DNA from: Pestalotiopsis fici W106-1 | Taxonomy: Eukaryota; Ascomycota; Sordariomycetes; Amphisphaeriales; Sporocadaceae | Reading direction: 5' to 3' | Assembly: GCF_000516985.1 (NCBI RefSeq) | Contig: NW_006917095.1 | Location: 3,360,942-3,424,941 of the forward strand | DNA: 64,000 nucleotides | In this document: piece by piece, positions 34,201 to 45,607 of the stretch | How the letters are laid out: the number at the start of each line of letters is the position of its first letter | How positions within the stretch are numbered: position 1 is the stretch's first letter | Program-made: the position numbers and the translations under genes | Notes under the pieces: model-generated | The model's database searches: none | What the model was told of the DNA's origin: nothing | The model's input: the letters and a program-made list of their open reading frames with translations, nothing else

Positions 34201-35119
34201 ACAGGCCCTGTAAATATGACAAATGAAAAGTGCCCCACGAAAAAAGCATGCACCCCAGTGAGCGTCAAGCATTAGAAATCTCATGGCATACGGGTTTGTA
34301 GAGAGAGAGAGAGCAAAGATGTGATGCATAACGGTTTCTGGAAGCAACGAGCAGATGCCGGACGACGGCGGAAAAATAGCTTCAGTCACAATTTCGTAAT
34401 CTTACGTTACGGCCACAACTGCGCACTCACTGTACCCGCGCAAGAAGCAGAGAATAGTTGGTTGGTTGGCTGGCTGGTGGTGGTAAGAATTTTGGGACAA
34501 GAGTCATCGGCATACCCAAAACAATTGCACCGCCTGTCTTACGCTCAGCCCTATCCCTGGCAGAGCCCGCAGCCCCCAACCAAATTTAGACCTTCTCTGC
34601 ACCTGCGTGGTCCTTCCATGCGGCGCTACCAACTCTCTTGTAAGACATGAAATGTATGGTCCGTCCTGGACTGGTGGGTATGCTGCGGCCCAGGACTACT
34701 TTCCATATACTCCTTTCTGTCTGTCCTTTCCCAAGGACCTGTCATGTACTACTATCTAGGGTATGCAGATAGAATATGACACCCCAAAATTGGTACCACA
34801 TTCTATCCTTGGCTCTTCTCCAAGTTGTGCTTTACTTGGAACGCTCGAGGCATTCCCATTGGCCCATCTCGTATAGTCACCCCTCGAGGCACCCCTACGC
34901 CCACGTTTTGCGGCTCCAGTTGCCGGTGCATGGATGACGGGACCTGCTGCTGAGAAGAGAGAGAGAGGGAGGCTGTAAGTCTCAGGCACCGCTGTGTTCT
35001 CATGGCAATCAAGGACCCCGTCTGGTCGGCGGGTGGGTGGGTGTGAAGGCCCGGACCTCGCGTGGCATATTCCTATTCATGTAAAGGCCCAGCCCAGTCC
35101 AGTGTTCGACACACAAGTC

Positions 35120-35126
35120 TATATAA
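35120..35126 (+). promoter_or_regulatory. TATA box of the small repeat-protein gene
   Basis: TATATAA stands 250 bases upstream of the ATG at 35377. It is followed by a CA-rich, G-poor leader (about 35160-35376, rich in CATCAAC and CAACA), the composition usual for 5' leaders of abundant fungal transcripts. Spacing implies transcription starting near 35150. The start point is inferred. Confidence 0.6.
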
Positions 35127-35376
35127 GTCCATGAGAGTTCCTGATGTTTGAGGCCATTCTCAGAACCATCATTCACCATCTTCAACAAACACTACATCAA
35201 CTACATCAACATCAACAACACCAGCAATCTAATCATCTTTCCTCTCAAGCAATTTGCTCAACTACCAAAACATTATATATCAACCATCTTGAAACATATA
35301 CTTGCTCAAGTCTCAATCTACTCCAAAACACTTTCATCATAATCGAACAAGTCAAACCTCACTTTTAAATATCACA

Positions 35377-35589
35377 ATGGCCGCTTTCGCTTTCACCAAC
35401 TGCCCCACTGCCGCCGTCTTTGGCCGCTCTGGTTACAACAAGGACGGTGACGATGACAAGGACGAGCAAAAGTTGTTTGGCCGTTCTGGCTACAACAAGG
35501 ATGGCGACAATGACGACGATGACAAGAAGAACTTTGGCCGATCCGGCTACAACAAGGGCGGCAAGAACGATGACGACGAGGAGCAATAA
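35377..35589 (+). CDS. Small acidic protein with three FGRSGYNK repeats, function unknown
   Basis: A 70-residue protein on one exon with a good start context (CACAATGGCC). After MAAFAFTNCPTAAV come three units of 19, 19 and 18 residues (57-base period in DNA: 35419-35475, 35476-35532, 35533-35586). Each begins with the identical octapeptide FGRSGYNK and ends with an acidic D/K/E/N-rich spacer. The repeats vary at synonymous positions (CGC/CGT/CGA for Arg, TCT/TCC for Ser, GGT/GGC for Gly) while the octapeptide stays exact, which points to selection on the peptide. No signal peptide, membrane segment or dibasic Kex2-type spacing is apparent. Glycine is about 14 percent and charge is high, resembling hydrophilin-like disordered stress proteins, but I do not recognise the family. 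Confidence 0.8.
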   Translation: MAAFAFTNCPTAAVFGRSGYNKDGDDDKDEQKLFGRSGYNKDGDNDDDDKKNFGRSGYNKGGKNDDDEEQ

Positions 35590-36023
35590 ACGGCCAACAT
35601 GAGCCTGCATTTGCATTTAGTCGCCATTGGCCATCACAGTTGAGCACGATATGATTTCGGCACAACTCTTGTACCAACCACCTGTATCACCAGTACCACC
35701 AAGTACCACCAACACATCCCTTTTCCTTTGTGGCATTAGATCGGCGTCGGAGAATGGCTTCGTCTTCAAAACTGTACGATAGGACTGGTGTATGATGAGT
35801 GTACGATCACCAAGAAAGAAGAACTGGATTCCGGCAACGGCAAAGGGATAGACTGTACCACCAACATGGCAATATAGAGGGCGCTTGGCGAAAAGGTTGG
35901 ATATACAGGATATACTGGATTAGACATTTGTACAATTTTGGGTATAGATTGTACTTTTATTGGCTTGTTGTTTTAGCTGTACTATTATCCCCGGGGCGTT
36001 CCGGTTTTACTTTTACAATCCAA
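35590..36023. other. Intergenic region between convergent genes
   Basis: Contains the 3' region of the repeat-protein gene, with ACCACC(AA)-type short repeats near 35675-35710. Nothing else was seen. Confidence 0.45.
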
Positions 36024-37851
36024 TCATTTTCCTACACAAAATCTATATCGCCATTAGCATCAGGACTTGACATCGTTGATTGTATAGAACTTACTTTTCA
36101 AAGATGACGCCCAATACCTCTTCAATATCGCCAGCTTCACTACGACCAGTAATGCGAGCCAAGGTGCCCGCGGCATAGCGGAGCTCCTCGGCAGCAATCA
36201 CAAAGTTGAGCTCATCAAAAGCGTCTTCTGATGTGGTATTGGCAATATAATTCTCCAAATGTTCACGGCATTGTGCCAATAGTTGTCTTTGACGCTCAGT
36301 AACGCCGTGGAGATCTTGCTGATTAGTGGGCAGCGTCGTCATGTCTTTGAAAAGGCAACTCAGCCGGTCAGCTACCGCATGGACACCACCGGGATCCTTT
36401 GCATCGCCGAGCTTGTTCTGAGCATCTCTGCAGGAAACCAAGACGGGGTTTAGAGCTGAATCCTGGTTCAGCTCGCCCAAGACAGAGGACCGGAACTTTT
36501 CGAGGAGTTGTTTGAGCTGCTCCTCTGGCAGGACATCGCGCTTGTTGACTACAAGAAAGCCCTTTCCAACAGTTGAAAGCAGGTCAAGCGTTTGCGCGTC
36601 ATAGTTGAGATGAAACTTGCTAGACGAGTCTTGCTCAACAGAGACCAACACCACCACTATATCCGACTCCAATGCCTTGGCCCTGGCCCGCCGAATCCCC
36701 TCTTGCTCGACCAAGCCAATGGGGGCGTCGTCGTTGCTGGCACTTCTAAACCCAGCAGTATCGGCAAATGTACACAGATAGCCGCGGATATCCAGGTGAG
36801 CTTCAACAATATCGCGAGTGGTCCCTGCTTCGCCGGACACGATGGACGCCTCTCTTCCAACGATTTGATTCATGAGAGAGCTTTTGCCCACGTTTGGAGG
36901 ACCAAGCAAAGCAATGCGGATGCCATTTCTGAGAAGCTCTGTGCGCTGACTGGCATTTTCATGCACATCAATGCTGGCGAGTATGTCTCGGACCTGTCGT
37001 GTAACATTTTCGAGCAAATCTATGGGCGTCTCGTCAAAGTGCTGATCTTCCGAAAAGTCAATGATGGCCTCGACCTCGGCTCTGGCCTCAAGCAGTTCTT
37101 GGCGCCATGTCTCGTAGGTTTTCCCCAAGGAGCCCGAGGAACCTCGGACAGCTGCGCGGCGCTGCTGTTCGGTTTCGGCAGAAAGCGTGTCACTCAGAGA
37201 CTCCACCTGAGCAAGGTCGAGGCGATCATTAATGAAGGCTCGCTTTGTGAACTCGCCAGGCTCAGCATAACGAATAGTGCCGGGGCAAGATGCCGGAATG
37301 GCGGAGAGCACAGCCTTCACCGTGGCATTTCCTCCATGCACGTGCAGTTCGAGCACGTCTTCGCCAGTGACAGTTTTTGGCGCTGGGAGGTAGAGGACAA
37401 CGGCATCCGAATCCAACACGACGGTCTGGTCATGGTCAGGTTGGTACAATGTCCTTACTCCGGCAAACCTAGGTTTTGGGATAGGTCTAGTTGGGCATAG
37501 ACCGTCATATATCTGATGTCGTTGTTAACAATAGCGAGCGAGACCACAAAGTAAAGATGGTCAAGGTACCCTTTTGCATAATGGGCCGGAGACTCGAATG
37601 ACAGCAATGCCAGCTTTGCCTTGGGCCGAGGACAAGGCATATATTGTGTCGCTTCGATTACCAGCAGTAAAAAACGTCCTACGAGATCCAACAAACGGCT
37701 TGCATGGCGTCGATGTCGTTTTATTAGGCCATTCTTTGCAGTGTATGCGGGCTTGAAATGAAGCGTTCCTGACGGCAGGGACAGCCAAGCCCCAGCTACG
37801 GCAGAGCGGTCGGCTTGAGCTTCGATTTTTTGTAAGGTACCGGCGAAGCAT
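36024..37851 (-). CDS. MSS1: Mitochondrial tRNA modification GTPase (MnmE/TrmE, GTPBP3 family)
   Basis: Exons read leftward: 37851-37570, 37512-36095, 36042-36024; 572 residues. An Arg/Ser-rich presequence (about residues 1-65) precedes DTIYALSSAQGKAGIAVIRV, the MnmE N-terminal domain. The GTPase motifs are G1 GPPNVGKSS, G2 TTRD, G3 DTAGF and G4 NKRD. The last exon, 19 bases, completes the diagnostic C-terminal FCxGK (here FCVGK), whose Cys is essential in the family. With Mto1 it makes the wobble-uridine 5-modification of mitochondrial tRNAs. Recovery of FCVGK by splicing 36043-36094 confirms the model. Confidence 0.95.
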
Positions 37852-38562
37852 TGACTAAATGAGGCGATTCAGAAATCCACAGTGCTGCTTCGGTGCTTCA
37901 AAGGATACAGAACTCTCTTCCTTGGCAAAGGAAAGACGCGCAATATCCAAGCCGACTTGAAGCTTTCCTGTTCAGGGGCAAATCCTGAGTTCATGTAATA
38001 ATACAAAAGATGTCAAGTCACTTGACGCTATGATGAGTAAATGTAGAGTATGTAGTTTTGTCAACACTGGATTCTAGATCTTTTACATGTACGTATGTAC
38101 CGTACTACTGACTTGCTTATAGAGCTCAGTCGCAGTTGCTGCAACCCAGCAATACAGCAGATGGATACCGGCCTCTCTTGAGCTAAAGGAAACGCGCGAC
38201 TGATGATTGGCAGCTGGTCATGGCTAGACCCCCTGGTGTGGGTCCCGCTAGCTTCACCGCCCGGGCAGATCTGCCTGTTTCCTCGAAATTTTTCTGAATT
38301 GTTGCGATGTTGCGGTTGCTAGCGGCGCCCCTCCAAAAAGGCGAAAAAAAAAGTCCCCAAGCTACATACTACGAGGCTGCTTCAATTCAACACTCGACTT
38401 TTCGTGTAAAAGACTGCTGATGCATCGCACGGAAACATTTTCTATTTTTCTTCTCAGTACAATTCAGCATCACGCTTTGGTGTGATTTTTCTTCAATTCC
38501 ATCCAAGTCCAAACGGCCACCAGTACCTCTCGAGTTTTTCTCTACGACCTTCACCAGCCAAC
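37852..38562. promoter_or_regulatory. Divergent promoter region of MSS1 and MAK16
   Basis: A 711-base interval between two divergent translation starts. No clear motif is assigned. Confidence 0.45.
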
Positions 38563-39724
38563 ATGGCGTCGGACGAGATCGTCTGGCAGATTATCAACCA
38601 GCAATTCGTACGCATATGCGAAAGCCCGTCTGCCGTAGCCTCTACTGACCTTTGCAACAACAGTGCTCTTTCAAGCTCAAGACGACCAAGAACCAGAACT
38701 TCTGCAGAAATGAATATAACGTGACGGGATTGTGCAATCGGCAATCATGCGTAAGTCCCTTCCAGAACAGGTAGACAGGCATGATCACATACACAAATGC
38801 TGACTGGCATCATTAGCCACTAGCCAACTCCAGATATGCAACTGTGCGCGCACACCCTACCAAGGGCACGCTGTACCTCTACATGAAGACCATGTGAGTT
38901 GTCCATGGCTTGCAAAGTACAAACGGGGCCGATCTGCTAACTTGCTTTCTTCTAGTGAGCGAGCGCATCAACCCTCCAAGCTCTGGGAAAGGAGAAAGCT
39001 CTCTGCCAACTACCAGACGGCTTTGAAACAACTGGACGAGTGGCTGATCTACTGGCCCAACTTCTTGATTCACAAGGCAAAGCAAAGGCTCACCCGACTC
39101 ACGCAAGTTGCCATACGCATGCGACGAATCGCGAAAGAGGAAGCTCGACTCGGCGAAAAGGTTGTACCCAAGCTTGCTCCCAAGATCCGCAAGAGAGAAG
39201 CGACGCGCGAGCGCAAGGCCGAGGCTGCTGCCAAACTTGAACGCACAATCGAGCGAGAACTTTTGCAGAGATTACGAGAGGGTGCTTATGGCGATCAACC
39301 CCTCAACGTCAGCGAGAACATCTGGAAGAAGGTTCTCAACGAGATGGAGCGCGAGGGTGAGGGAACAAGAGACAAGGACATGGACAAGGGCATTGCCTCG
39401 GACGACGAGGAGGAGAACGAGTACGAGGAAGAAGAGGAGGAAGAGGACGGTGCTGTCGAGTACGTCAGTGATCTTGAGGAAAGCGACGATGATCTCGAGG
39501 ACATTGAAGACTGGCTCGGCAGCGATCAGGAATCCGAAGACGATGAAGAGTCTGCGAGCGACGACAGCGAGGATGAGGAGGAGCAGCCTGCCAAGAAGCC
39601 GGATGCTGGTGGCAAGAGGAAACGCGAAGCTCCTGCTCGCAAGCCCAAGAAGGGAGTCAAGAGAAGACGGGAGATTGAGCACGAGGTTGAGATGGAACCC
39701 CGTGCCCGCGAGCTGGCCTTCTAA
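38563..39724 (+). CDS. MAK16: Ribosome biogenesis protein Mak16
   Basis: Exons 38563-38607, 38664-38750, 38817-38893 and 38956-39724; 325 residues, close to yeast Mak16. The start [19 protein letters not shown], then [20 protein letters not shown] and [19 protein letters not shown] are family hallmarks and cross all three introns in frame. The conserved Cys residues here are thought to bind metal. The C-terminal third is strongly acidic and ends in a basic nuclear-signal-like cluster ([19 protein letters not shown]). Mak16 acts with Rpf1 in early 60S subunit assembly in the nucleolus. Confidence 0.96.
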
Positions 39725-40486
39725 GGCCGTACGTTGGCCTAGGTTGGGCGACTTTTTTCTTCATTGTATCTCAGGCGTTTACTCAAGATACCAATTGCGC
39801 AGCGCAGCTATTGCCATTGCTCCCAAAAAGAAGTATTCGTCAGGACCCATGCGCCGCTTCTTTATTCCTCTTTGTTTGGTGGCGCCTAATCAATGCCCCT
39901 GATGATGCGGTTGCCATGTAGGGCCTAGAATTGCGGTTGTCCAATGAAGCATAAATGAATGCAGTTGCTCGAGACTTGAGTGTCTCTTTATTATGGATAC
40001 CGTACATGCTGGTGGCTGCGGTTTAGGTGACCCAGTACTTAACTAGCGCCTTCGAACCCCCACCATCGACTCGGCATTGATTACCTTGAAACAATAACCA
40101 TTCAAGCTCAGACACTGCACATAATAATTCATTCTACCTAACTAACCACTTTCCGGCTCGCTTTCTTTCACTCTCGCAAGTTAAAAGACTTTGACTTTGG
40201 CAGCAGTAAAAGTCTCAGAACCACGCTCGAATTCCTGACCTGACCACGCCCGTCGTCAACCCACCGTACGATTCGAGGTCTTCAACGCCCCTGAACTGAC
40301 ACAGACCAGAACTCTCGGTGACGTCGAGTCGAGAAAGCCTGGGGATCAGACCTTGCGAGCCGCAAAGAGTGGCAACGAGTCTCGGCCGAGTCTTTTCTTT
40401 TTCCTTTGCCAAACTCTATTTTCTGCCCGCCTACGGAGTAGTTGTCGCAGCAGCAGCGGGTAGCGCTGCTCACAACCACCGCCAGC
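39725..40486. other. Intergenic region with promoter and leader of MSO1
   Basis: About 760 bases between tandem genes. Contains a C-rich 5' leader before MSO1; no other feature is recognised. Confidence 0.45.
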
Positions 40487-41341
40487 ATGTCGTGGTACTC
40501 AAACATTCTCACAAACACAACTTCGCGCATCAACAACCTCCAGCGTAGCTTCCTCGGTGGCGAGACGGACGGCGACACCGAAGACGACACCCACGTCTGC
40601 CGCGTTCTGCGCCAACACTACACGGAGAAAGGGCGGCCCTTTCCAGGCTGGCTACCGCCCGACCCCAAGGCGCCGCCCCCGGTCCAACCCGTCCTTGCGC
40701 AGAATAGCGGTGTCGGCTCACGATATGGCGGCCTCACACAACAAGGAGGAGGAGGTAGCCTGAGCAGCTTGTGGGATAACAACCCGGTTTCGCAGCCACA
40801 GGACAGTCAGAGCTTGAGACGAGGCAGGGGAGCGCCACCCCCCACGAGAGGCAACGATCCCAGGAACAACCCGATGAATCCTTTTAATAGCGGCTCAGGC
40901 GGTGGTGGTCGTGATGACATACAAGCCCGGCCACTGCCCAGTCAAAGAGCGGGCAGCTATCAGAGCGCAAACATGTTACAGGCACCGGCCGGGGGTTCAG
41001 CCGGCGGAAGCGCTCAAGACCGGTTGAGGCAGCGGCTATGGGGAGGTTCTAGGACGGCGAGCCCAGCGGCCAACAGTCCGTTCAGCCCACCACCGCAGCA
41101 AAGTAGTTCACGAGGAGCAAGCACAGATGATTACGATTCACGATTTGCACCCGGAGGCACCTACGACCCAAGTGGTGGCGGTAGCAGGGGCGGCGACAAG
41201 CCGTTCATGGCTTCAAATTCGCCATGGGCCACGGACGAGAGCCAAATGTATGGCGGTGGAGGAGGTGGCAGTGGCAGATCAGGGGGACTTCCAGGGGCTA
41301 ATAGAAGGGCGGGCCTTCCCAGTGGTCCGCGCATGAGATAA
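40487..41341 (+). CDS. MSO1: Mso1-like Sec1-binding protein (exocytosis)
   Basis: Single exon, 284 residues. The N-terminal Sec1-binding region reads MSWYSNILTNTTSRINNLQR, then SFLGGETDGDTEDDTHVCRV and GRPFPGWLPPDPKAPPP, matching the fungal Mso1 domain. The rest is disordered: Gly-, Ser-, Pro- and Gln-rich, with QDRLRQRLWGG and SPWATDESQMY short motifs and a basic GPRMR end. In yeast Mso1 binds Sec1 and promotes SNARE complex assembly at sites of vesicle fusion. Confidence 0.85.
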   Translation: MSWYSNILTNTTSRINNLQRSFLGGETDGDTEDDTHVCRVLRQHYTEKGRPFPGWLPPDPKAPPPVQPVLAQNSGVGSRYGGLTQQGGGGSLSSLWDNNPVSQPQDSQSLRRGRGAPPPTRGNDPRNNPMNPFNSGSGGGGRDDIQARPLPSQRAGSYQSANMLQAPAGGSAGGSAQDRLRQRLWGGSRTASPAANSPFSPPPQQSSSRGASTDDYDSRFAPGGTYDPSGGGSRGGDKPFMASNSPWATDESQMYGGGGGGSGRSGGLPGANRRAGLPSGPRMR

Positions 41342-42809
41342 GGTCACCCCTGATTACTGGTGTTATACTGCCATTGCGACAGGCGTTGGGCGTTTGACAC
41401 CGGAATATGCGGCGGGACCGTGACTCTTGGACTTCATGTCTAGGTGTAGTTATGTACGTACGTATGTTTTGCGTAGATAATAATGAGCGACGGCCGTAGC
41501 TGCCGCTGCGAACAACACCCAGCCAATGGTTCGATTTGTGTAGGCATTATGCAACAATAAAATACAGATAAAATTGAACCATGTTATAGATTCATACTCT
41601 AGTCTTCACCTCTCGCCACTTGTCTCTAATATCTCGCCGAGGTCCTACCAATTACAGAGTAGCAGGTATCACGAATGCTGCTGCCTTACCTAGCTGACGC
41701 GGCTGGTGTCGTATTCCACGCTTTCGAAGCGAGGTGAAGCACAGTAGATTAGGCCATATACTAGTGAATACGCAGACTAGATGGAGATTGATTGCATGGC
41801 TGTACTTTGGAGTACACGAAGGGGGCGGTCAATCTGATGAGCGGCAAAGTTAAGGAAAGAGGTATGCTGTATGTGTATAGTTGTGAAATCCATCCGAGGG
41901 TACCTCGTATGCAATGCTTGTGGGGATTAATTTTCTGAAGAATTGAATTCCTCGAGATAGCTTCAGTATATATATGCCTACTAGGTACTAAGTCTAGGAA
42001 CCAACTGGGGTATCATGCAATGTATGAGAAATCGTATGAAGTAGTCTTCTATAGAAGATTACGAAATACATTAAGTAACTGCATACAGGTTACGGGACAC
42101 AACAACCTTGGGTGAGGCGTCACACGCTTTTGTATAGGTCCTACCTTACACTACAGCTGAATATGGCGGTTTTCAAAGCCGATGGCGATTTGCCGCGCAA
42201 TGCGAATGCGCATGACTTTTTGCCCGTAGGATCTCTCGTAGATGGAGCCGCCGCAAGGTCACCCCAAGTAAAAAGTGACTTATGACCAGCAGCAGCTGTG
42301 TATGGTCATGTCGGGTATCTATCAGTTATCTATACTACCCCGCTACTAATGTAGTTGGTAGTAGCAACAAACATACGAGCTCGTAGCGGGGCTCCATACA
42401 TACCTTATGCTGATGCCTTGCGCCTTCGCCGTTACCTTGCCCTCCACTACAGTGGCTCACATGCCATACATTTAGAGCAAACGACCTGGGCACTTGACAC
42501 GAGTGAAGTCGAACAGTCTGTCTCCTGCACAGGCTCTCCTCCCAAACATATTACACGGCTACACATCACTAGACACCACGAACTTGCGACAGTTCCACCA
42601 CACCCGTGGGCATTAGTGCCCCTCCGTGAAGTGATGTCATCACCCGCGCCGAAGCGTCCAGGCTCACCATCTGTATGTTGTGTGTTTAGTACCTAATTCA
42701 AGAGCTCATCTGGGAATATACTAGATGTAGACAGCTTGACTCAATATCTCGGCGACAAAAAAGAACTGTTTTTACTGACTGCAATACTGCAAAGGGGTCG
42801 CTCTACGCC
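41342..42809. other. Intergenic region of 1.5 kb
   Basis: Contains the MSO1 3' end and the GYP7 promoter. It is AT-moderate, with GTACGTACGTATG repeats near 41453-41467. A 113-codon open frame at 42355-42696 has no recognisable features and is not called. Confidence 0.45.
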
Positions 42810-45337
42810 ATGTCGGACGACTCGGAAAATGACTACGACACCATCACGCATACAGAGTCGGGTCGTGGTGTCAAACTCCTCTACTCCAAGAGCAAAGTCT
42901 ATATACACCCAACCCCATCCTCCAAAGACAACATACCAGGCTTTATAGCCCTCTTGCAACAGAAGGGTGTCCGAAATGAGCGTCCCACGTCGTCGAGCTC
43001 GCGGGCTTCCACGGCTCCCGCCGCCTCCGATCTCCTGCTTGCCTGGGTTCCCGAGGCCAGTCTGGGCGATGCCGCTAGCATCTACGTCAAGGTCGACCTG
43101 ACGGATGGAGAGTCGCCGCCCAAGCAGAGCTACCTCGTGCCTCCCATCCCCACCGTGACGACGCATCGCGGCTCCATCGGACACTATGCCTTTGCCATTC
43201 CCGTCAGCGCCATCTATTCGTTGCTCGTGCGGCCGCCGAGTCTCGGTTGGTGGTTTGGCAGCGTAGTGGTCAATACTCGGGCTGGAGATAGCTTCCCTGC
43301 CCTGTTCTTCCACGATAGCGAATGCCAGAGCACGATTCTACAAAAGAAGAAACGAGCCAAGGATAGTTTTGATCCGTTTGGCGAGCATGGGCAAATGTTC
43401 TGGGGTGGTGATGAGGTGCTCAGGTGGCTCAGGAGGTACGTCAAGATCGAAAGGAGTGAAGCGGAACCGAATATCTACTTGGTGGAGCCGAGCAAGGAAG
43501 ACAGCGAGGCCTTTGGCGGCAAGCTGACGAGCAGCGCGTCGTCGCCAAACGACCGGAGGAACAGCTCGAGGGGTGCCAACATTACAGGTGCCGCCGGAAC
43601 TGGAGCTGCCGGTCCTAGTGGTCAGGGTGGCAGCGATGCGCAGATGGACCCTTTTACAAAATTCGTCAAGGAGACAGGATGGAACATTATGGAGAAATTC
43701 AGCAAGGTTACCACTTTCACCCGGCGGACGGCGCAGGACGTGTTGGAGAATCCAAAGATGCCGCCTCAGGTGCGCCGACTGATGCGCAACCCCGAAGTTC
43801 AAACTCTCCAGGAGGAATTTGACAGCGCCAGGATATATCTAGCCAGATGGGCCATGGGAATTGCCGAACAGAGCGAACGTGATAGAAATCAGAGGGTCTG
43901 GACCGCCCGTGATGTCTTGGAGTTGGAAGATACCGAGGTTGGAGAATTTGAGCTACTGGAAACCACTGACATGTCCCTCGAGGATCGGAGAAAACCCGTC
44001 ACTATGAAGGAATGGAACACATTTTTTGACGCTAGAACTGGACGGCTGTCAGTTACAATCGACGAAGTCAAGGAGCGAGTTTTCCACGGAGGGTTGGATC
44101 CCGATGACGGCGTGCGTAAGGAGGCTTGGCTCTTCATCCTGGGCGTCTACGACTGGTATAGCACATCGGAGGAGAGAAGAGCACAAATTGCATCTCTGCG
44201 CGATGAATACGTAAAGCTCAAGGCTGCATGGTGGGAGCGGCTGATTGATCTTGGTGGTGAAGGTGAAGAGGGAGAATGGTGGAGAGAGCAGAGAAATCGC
44301 ATAGGTGAGTCGATTCTGGCTCGTGTTGGACCACGTTAAAGAGTGATACTAACAAATATTCCAGAGAAAGACGTTCACCGGACTGATCGTACAGTTCCTA
44401 TTTTCGCTGGCGAGGATATTCCGCATCCTGATCCCGACTCTCCGTTTGCTGACGCCGGGACCAATGTTCACATGGAGCAGATGAAGGACATGCTGCTCAC
44501 TTATAACGAATACAATAAAGATCTTGGCTACGTCCAGGGCATGTCAGATCTTCTAGCACCCATTTATGCAGTCCTGCAGGACGATGCGATCGCCTTCTGG
44601 GGCTTTCAACGCTTCATGGAGCGCATGGAGCGCAACTTCCTACGCGATCAGTCGGGGATGCGCAATCAACTCTTGACATTGGACCACCTTGTTCAGTTCA
44701 TCGACCCCAAGCTGTATCTCCACCTGCAGTCGGCCGACAGCACCAATTTCTTCTTTTTCTTCCGCATGCTACTCGTCTGGTATAAACGGGAGTTCAAGTG
44801 GATGGACATTTTGCACCTTTGGGAAGTTCTATGGACCGACTATCTCAGCAGTAGCTTTCATCTCTTCATCGCCCTCGCTATACTGGAGAAACACCGCGAT
44901 GTTATCATGACCCATCTTCAGCATTTTGATGAGGTGCTCAAATACGGTATGTTCGTAAAACTGTAATTATACATTTCTTCGAAAATGTACTGACATTGAG
45001 AAATATAGTAAATGAACTGTCAAATACCATTGATCTCGACTCCACTCTCATTCGAGCAGAAGCTCTCTTCCATCGCTTCCAGCGTAGGGTCGAGGCCGTG
45101 GACAAGAAGCAAAACTTTCCCAAGCCCAAAACGTCACGGCAGAGTAGCAGCTCTTCGGCGCCGCAAGGGGAGTCTGGAGATCCTTCGGCAACCAGCAACG
45201 GAAAGGCCAAGGAGGATGCTGCTCCCAAAGTGATCAGCCCGGAGCTCCGCAAGCTGCTGAGCAGGGAGGTGGAAGTGCTTCCGCGAAAGGTTGTTCAGAA
45301 GAAGGGTGACGGGTTTACCGCAGACCTCCGCAGGTAA
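42810..45337 (+). CDS. GYP7: Rab GTPase-activating protein of the TBC family (Gyp7)
   Basis: Exons 42810-44304, 44365-44946 and 45009-45337; 801 residues. The N-terminal DUF3548-type region begins VKLLYSKSKVYIHPTPSSKD and contains WWFGSVVVNTRAGDSFPALF. The TBC domain begins at VKERVFHGGLDPDDGVRKEA. The catalytic arginine finger of IxxDxxR is completed across the first intron (IEKDVHR, about residue 504), and the glutamine finger is in YVQGMSDL (about 554). Yeast Gyp7 inactivates the vacuolar Rab Ypt7. A Gly/Ser-rich spacer separates the two regions. Confidence 0.95.
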
Positions 45338-45607
45338 ATCTGTTGAGCTTTACGAGGGGGCAAACGGCGATCATGAAATTCAAAGTAACAAAACTACTGG
45401 AAAGCATACCCGGGGCAGGGCATAACGAAGGCACGGCGTTTAAAGATGTCTTAGCAGGCGTACATTTTATATGAACTTTTTTTCATCATTTTTCCAAGTG
45501 CGAGTCTTGAAAATTCTTGCTCATCTATCCTTGGCTGGATACATATGTACAAATCTATCTTCAAACGGCAAAACTATCATTACACATGTCATGCAAGTTT
45601 TGTTTCA

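Larger units (their letters stand above)
28554..35376. other. 6.8-kb stretch without a supportable protein gene
   Basis: Only short open frames (the longest is 177 codons at 29170-29703) without recognisable domains or convincing exon chains. It holds homopolymers (C18 at 29045-29062, T27 at 30254-30280), a GT repeat near 31246-31266, and many GGGG/CCCC clusters. It ends at the promoter of the small repeat-protein gene. It could be a long regulatory region, contain noncoding transcripts, or contain fast-evolving small genes I cannot recognise. Confidence 0.55.

Noticed and set aside
35144..35368. A 74-codon Gln/His/Leu-rich frame in front of the FGRSGYNK gene
   Set aside because: It coincides with the CA-rich leader, and low-complexity CAACA repeats generate the frame.
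35377..35589. The FGRSGYNK gene as a Kex2-processed secreted peptide (RiPP-type) precursor
   Set aside because: No signal peptide and no regular KR/RR sites between repeats; only a single KK occurs.
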